NCBI GenBank assembly: GCA_030407085.1
Contig: CM059587.1
Coordinates: forward strand, 29,547,001-29,611,000
Direction: 5' to 3'
Source of the DNA: Trichopria drosophilae
Taxonomy: Eukaryota; Arthropoda; Insecta; Hymenoptera; Diapriidae
Length of the DNA stretch: 64,000 nucleotides
Made by a program: the position numbers and the translations under genes. Of the stretch, positions 60,880-64,000 are shown piece by piece; within the stretch, counting starts at the first letter, position 1; every line of letters starts with the position of its first letter. The notes under the pieces are model-generated. The model made no database searches, was not told the DNA's origin, and worked only from the letters and a program-made list of their open reading frames with translations.

Positions 60880-61178
60880 CGAAACAATATTTTTATACAA
60901 TACACAATATTGACACTGAAAACATTAATAATGTAATATATTATACTCTACTTTTTGTAACCCTTAAAATGTACATTTCTTGATATATATTTAAATATAT
61001 AAAATACAATTCAGTCCAAACTTATATAATTTTCTTTCATTTTTCGTAACATTGAAGAATTAAATTGTATCATAAATTTATCTAACAATAAGTTTCATAT
61101 TTCGTAACTAAGGTCATAAATAAACATAAAATTAATAACGCTTAAGCTACTATCACTTTCCATTGTTCACAACCTATT
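60880..61178. other. Convergent spacer of the transposon
   Basis: 300 bp between the two converging stop codons, AT-rich with several AATAAA/TTTATT words that could serve polyadenylation on each strand. Confidence 0.4.
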
Positions 61179-62840
61179 TCATGTATCTTTGTCGGTCATT
61201 TTGCATAATTCTTTTAACATGTATGCAAAATAAATGCACTGCAGAATTGGAATGTATGTCCCGGTTACAATTTTCTCATTGTATGGAACTGAGACAATTT
61301 CACATGTATCATCAAGAGACGAATATATGATAAAATCACATGTTCTCAAGCCAGTCATGAACATAGATAACTGAACTTGACAATAATACATGTGCTTTTC
61401 TTTTAATTTATACGTATTATTTTCAAATTTAATGTAAGGAATTGTTTTTATTGCTTCCGAAGCTGTCATAACTTTTCCTACTTGTGGACATTTAATTTCA
61501 ATCAACAATTTTTCGGGTACAATTCCATCTGGACTAACTCCCAGCCAAGGAATATTAGAATTTACTAATAAGCCCATTTGAACAACACATGTATTTGTGA
61601 TCTTTTCGTAACAACATTTGGCTTTTGGCTCCATTAATGTTCCGTATCTTGTATTGGCGTTGCCATGGAATTTGGGGTTAATATAATCTTTGGCTTTTTT
61701 TTCCCAATTACTATTTTTATTATTTGCATATGTAATTAATGCATATGCAGAGCTGGAAGTAATTCTTTTCCTTCTTTCTTCGAGCCAACGGCTGCATTTT
61801 TGAGATTTCGTCACATCGCAAATTTCAAAACTTTCAGCAACTGTCACAACTACATTTTCTAAGTAGAATTTTTTTAGGTCCGCAGTTAACAAAGAAAATG
61901 TAATTGCAGTTACTGTCTCATTTTCTCCGATGCTATATAAAACAGTTTCGTCACCAATTGGAGGATGTATTTTTAAGGACAAAATTATCCTAATGATTTG
62001 TTTATACTCCTTGCATTTCTCAGTATCATTGTTTACACTTGGCTCAATTTCGCTTCTTTTCTTCCACAGAACAGAATACAATTCAGAATTTGGAACACCT
62101 ACATCGACAAATTTTCAATAACTTATTTTGGATAATAAAAGTTATTTCAAAAGATACGGAATATATTATATTGATTTCTTTACATTTTAAGATGGAATTT
62201 AAGTAAGATTTATCACACTCTGGCCTCTTGAGGTATTTTATATTTTGAAGGGTTTTTGGTACTGATACATGGCAAAATTGCTTTATCGGTACAATGCTAT
62301 ACATTTCCTTCGCTTCTGTTTTTAACTTACCCCATTTTTGTTTCACATCTGTACAACTTGCACTCTCTATTTCGCAAGTGGGAATTCTAAACAAAGGTGT
62401 ACACTCTTATATATATATTTATTTATCTATTTGTTTTACTTTATTTAAAAAAAAAGGACCTGTTAGACAAATAGACGTATATGGATGTCAAGTATGTTCA
62501 GTTCGATGACTGTATATACTTACCGATTCAAATACATAAGCATTGCAACAGAATGCTTGCATTTTCCGGAAGCCCCAGCTTTACAAGAACATTTACAAAA
62601 TATTCTTGGCTCATTCTTTTCATTAATAAAAATATTAATTTCATGAGGCGATCCGGACAGACAAGAAGTCTGTAAACATAGCCCTATAATTTCGACTCTT
62701 TCAGCCGATTTTTTCGTTAAGCCACAAAACATTACGTGGTTTGCATTAAGCACAGCTTCTCCTTCGACGTAACAACGTGAACCAGGTCCTACGTACTCAA
62801 TAATTTCGGAAAAACTTATTAAATTTCTATTTTCGGCCAT
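61179..62840 (-). CDS. SWIM zinc finger + YqaJ-type nuclease of the transposon (3 exons, 479 aa)
   Basis: Exons on the minus strand: 62840-62524 (donor AATCG|GTAAGT), 62386-62184 (acceptor TTTAG, donor AAAAT|GTAAAG) and 62098-61179 (acceptor GATGTAG). They sum to 1440 bp: 479 codons plus stop, with no interruption. The N-terminal part holds a SWIM zinc-binding motif (FCKCSCKAGASGKCKHSVAM, i.e. CxC...CxH). The C-terminal part is a YqaJ/lambda-exonuclease-like PD-(D/E)xK fold: TRYGTLMEPKAKCCYE, GVSPDG (Asp), LLIEIKCP (ExK) and YYCQVQLSMF (QxQ), all catalytic positions present. The protein presumably acts on transposon DNA ends or single-stranded intermediates, but its role in these elements is not established. 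The start is ATG at 62840 (MAENRNLISF). The neighbouring transposase is convergent. Confidence 0.82.
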
Positions 62841-62949
62841 TATGTATATATAAAAATTTAAATGTCACCCTATTTCAGAGCCTCACCATTTTACCGCTTT
62901 GATCCATTGTGGCGCTTCAATCAACCCCTTAACACCTCGAATACGGCTC

Positions 62950-63476
62950 CACGTCTTTATTTCACATGACAACTAATCACACGATAAAATAGAACACGAT
63001 AGTTGATCACGCGACAAAATATCACATGGGCAAATAACCGTAAACAATAATATCACTATGTTTATTCCTATAGAAAAGCATATGCGTACCCTAAAAATAC
63101 CCTAACATAACCTAAGTGTGGCTGCACAGGGAAATTTTGTTCACGGAAAATAAATCTGTAAACATATGTGGATATCGTAAACAAAATATTCTAGATTTTC
63201 AGAATATTATTTTGACACGATGAAACAATATTTTCAATGATCTTTTAGACATAATAATTCATAAATATATGATATTTTGCAATACTGTCAATGAAAATAT
63301 AAATATGGTCATTCAAATATGAGCAAGTAATACAAATATGATTTTTTTAATCAAGAAAATATTTAAATGTGTGATATTTTGTCGATGTGATATTTTATCA
63401 TTGTGATAACTTGACGTGTGATCAAATGTCCGTGATATTTTCTCGTGTGATCATTTGTCCGTGAAATAAAGACGTG
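62950..63476. mobile_element. 527-bp miniature element with long inverted repeats, next to the ISL2EU-like right end
   Basis: The ends CACGTCTTTATTTCAC and GTGAAATAAAGACGTG are perfect over 16 bp, and similarity continues through GACAA(A)T...ATCACACGA. The flanks CCTCGAATAC (62935-62944) and CCTTGAATAC (63480-63489) are a candidate 10-bp target duplication set back a few bases from the ends, which would suggest a Mutator-like mover. The interior repeats (G)ATCACACG and AAAATATCAC in tandem near both ends. No ORF. Confidence 0.7.
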
Positions 63477-63505
63477 CTACCTTGAATACATATAACTTCT
63501 ATCAG

Positions 63506-63714
63506 TGACGGGATATCGTACACACGTTATATACATTTGGATTCTGATTCTACGCACAAAATTACATCGGAAGTGACCCCACAGATTCCTAACAACAAAA
63601 CTATGTTGACTTGTGTTATGAATCGGTGTTTCGTCTCAGAGCGACTCACGGACTTATCACTTGAGGCGTGTAAGCAAATCTTGCCCAAACCACTAAAAAT
63701 AAAAAAAGTGAAGG
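63506..63714 (+). CDS. Possible internal exon of an unknown gene
   Basis: An open frame between a plausible acceptor (TTCTATCAG at 63505) and donor (GAAG|GTTAGT, 63714/63715). It encodes a peptide with TMLTCVMNRCFVSERLTDLS and a basic tail LPKPLKIKKVK. No ATG lies in frame at the left, and I do not recognise a family. It could be an exon of a gene continuing past the window, a transposon fragment, or chance. Confidence 0.22.
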
Positions 63715-64000
63715 TTAGTACTCACCACTCTTCCATACCGCAATGTATAGAACTTTTAACGTTATCGATCTTCAGTCTGCTTCATGTAGGGAAGACAACA
63801 CTCAAAATAAATAAAAACAAAATAATTCAAAGTTCCTTCTCTCCGTATTCTTTGTATTTTTTATATTCTACTAAAATACCCCCGTCTGTATGTAGGTTTC
63901 GCATATTATAACACTCCATTTCACAATTTATTATTAACCTTAAAACACATATTTTTTTAAAATAATTTATATTATCAATAATAATCTTAACATGCTAAAT
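63715..64000. other. Right edge, nothing recognised
   Basis: AT-rich sequence to the end of the window without identifiable features. Confidence 0.35.

Larger units (their letters stand above)
58959..62939. mobile_element. Nearly complete two-gene DNA transposon, ISL2EU/IS4EU-like
   Basis: The subterminal inverted repeats match with indels. On the left: GTGTTAAGAGG, GAAGCGCC, GTGGTGAAAC and GCTCTGAAATAGGG (58964-59020). On the right, inverted: GTGTTAAGGGG, GAAGCGCC, AATGGTGAG and GCTCTGAAATAGGG (62934 back to 62868). Between them lie a plus-strand THAP + DDE transposase gene and a convergent minus-strand SWIM + YqaJ nuclease gene. A DDE transposase paired with a YqaJ-nuclease protein is the described layout of the ISL2EU (IS4EU) superfamily. 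Exact ends are uncertain by a few bases because the outermost residues differ between sides. Confidence 0.8.

Noticed and set aside
60636..60905. 89-codon minus-strand ORF
   Set aside because: Antisense shadow of the DDE transposase domain.
1..64000. CRISPR arrays, operons, bacterial promoters or phage-like modules
   Set aside because: None seen; gene structure is clearly that of an animal nuclear genome and the repeats are transposon-derived.

Overview
The window reads as nuclear DNA from an insect: very AT-rich, genes split into many small exons with GT-AG introns, arthropod-type core promoter motifs, and abundant non-autonomous DNA transposons. A hymenopteran or hemipteran is plausible, but nothing here fixes the order. 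There are no bacterial-style operons; most of the sequence is intron or repeat.

Layout. (1) 1-1441, minus strand: first coding exon of a WRAP73-like WD-repeat gene whose remaining exons lie before the window. A broken ORF of a probable mobile-element protein (13-620) sits in its first intron. (2) 1442-2000: short head-to-head intergenic region. (3) 2001-22299, plus: ACOX gene A, a peroxisomal acyl-CoA oxidase of 11 coding exons and 666 codons. (4) 22300-30697: intergenic, with minisatellites, a piggyBac-type miniature element, a dead piggyBac transposase and a long foldback repeat. (5) 30698-53393, plus: ACOX gene B, a tandem paralogue. Its 11 exons have exactly the same lengths and phases as those of gene A (118, 160, 169, 124, 120, 116, 170, 163, 344, 256 and 261 bp). 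(6) 53394-58259: intergenic with little recognisable. (7) 58260-63476: transposon cluster. A foldback element abuts a nearly complete two-gene DNA transposon (58959-62939, ISL2EU/IS4EU-like) with a THAP + DDE transposase gene converging on a SWIM zinc finger + YqaJ nuclease gene. A 527-bp element with long terminal inverted repeats follows. (8) 63477-64000: one possible exon of unknown identity.

How the parts relate. The two ACOX proteins should do the same chemistry: FAD-dependent oxidation of acyl-CoA to trans-2-enoyl-CoA with H2O2 release, the first step of peroxisomal beta-oxidation. Both keep the catalytic Glu (residue 432 here), the CGGHGY motif and a C-terminal SNL resembling a type 1 peroxisomal targeting signal. 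Gene B differs next to the active site (GEYTV where gene A has GENTV). The transposon pair forms a second working unit: the minus-strand SWIM-YqaJ gene can be spliced by eye into an uninterrupted 479-residue protein, whereas the transposase has a single-base frame error in an A9 run.

Many insertions lie in ACOX introns and can be ordered in time. One repeat family occurs in intron 6 of both paralogues in opposite orientation; in gene B it is split by a 425-bp element flanked by TA, and the gene A copy shows an unoccupied site.
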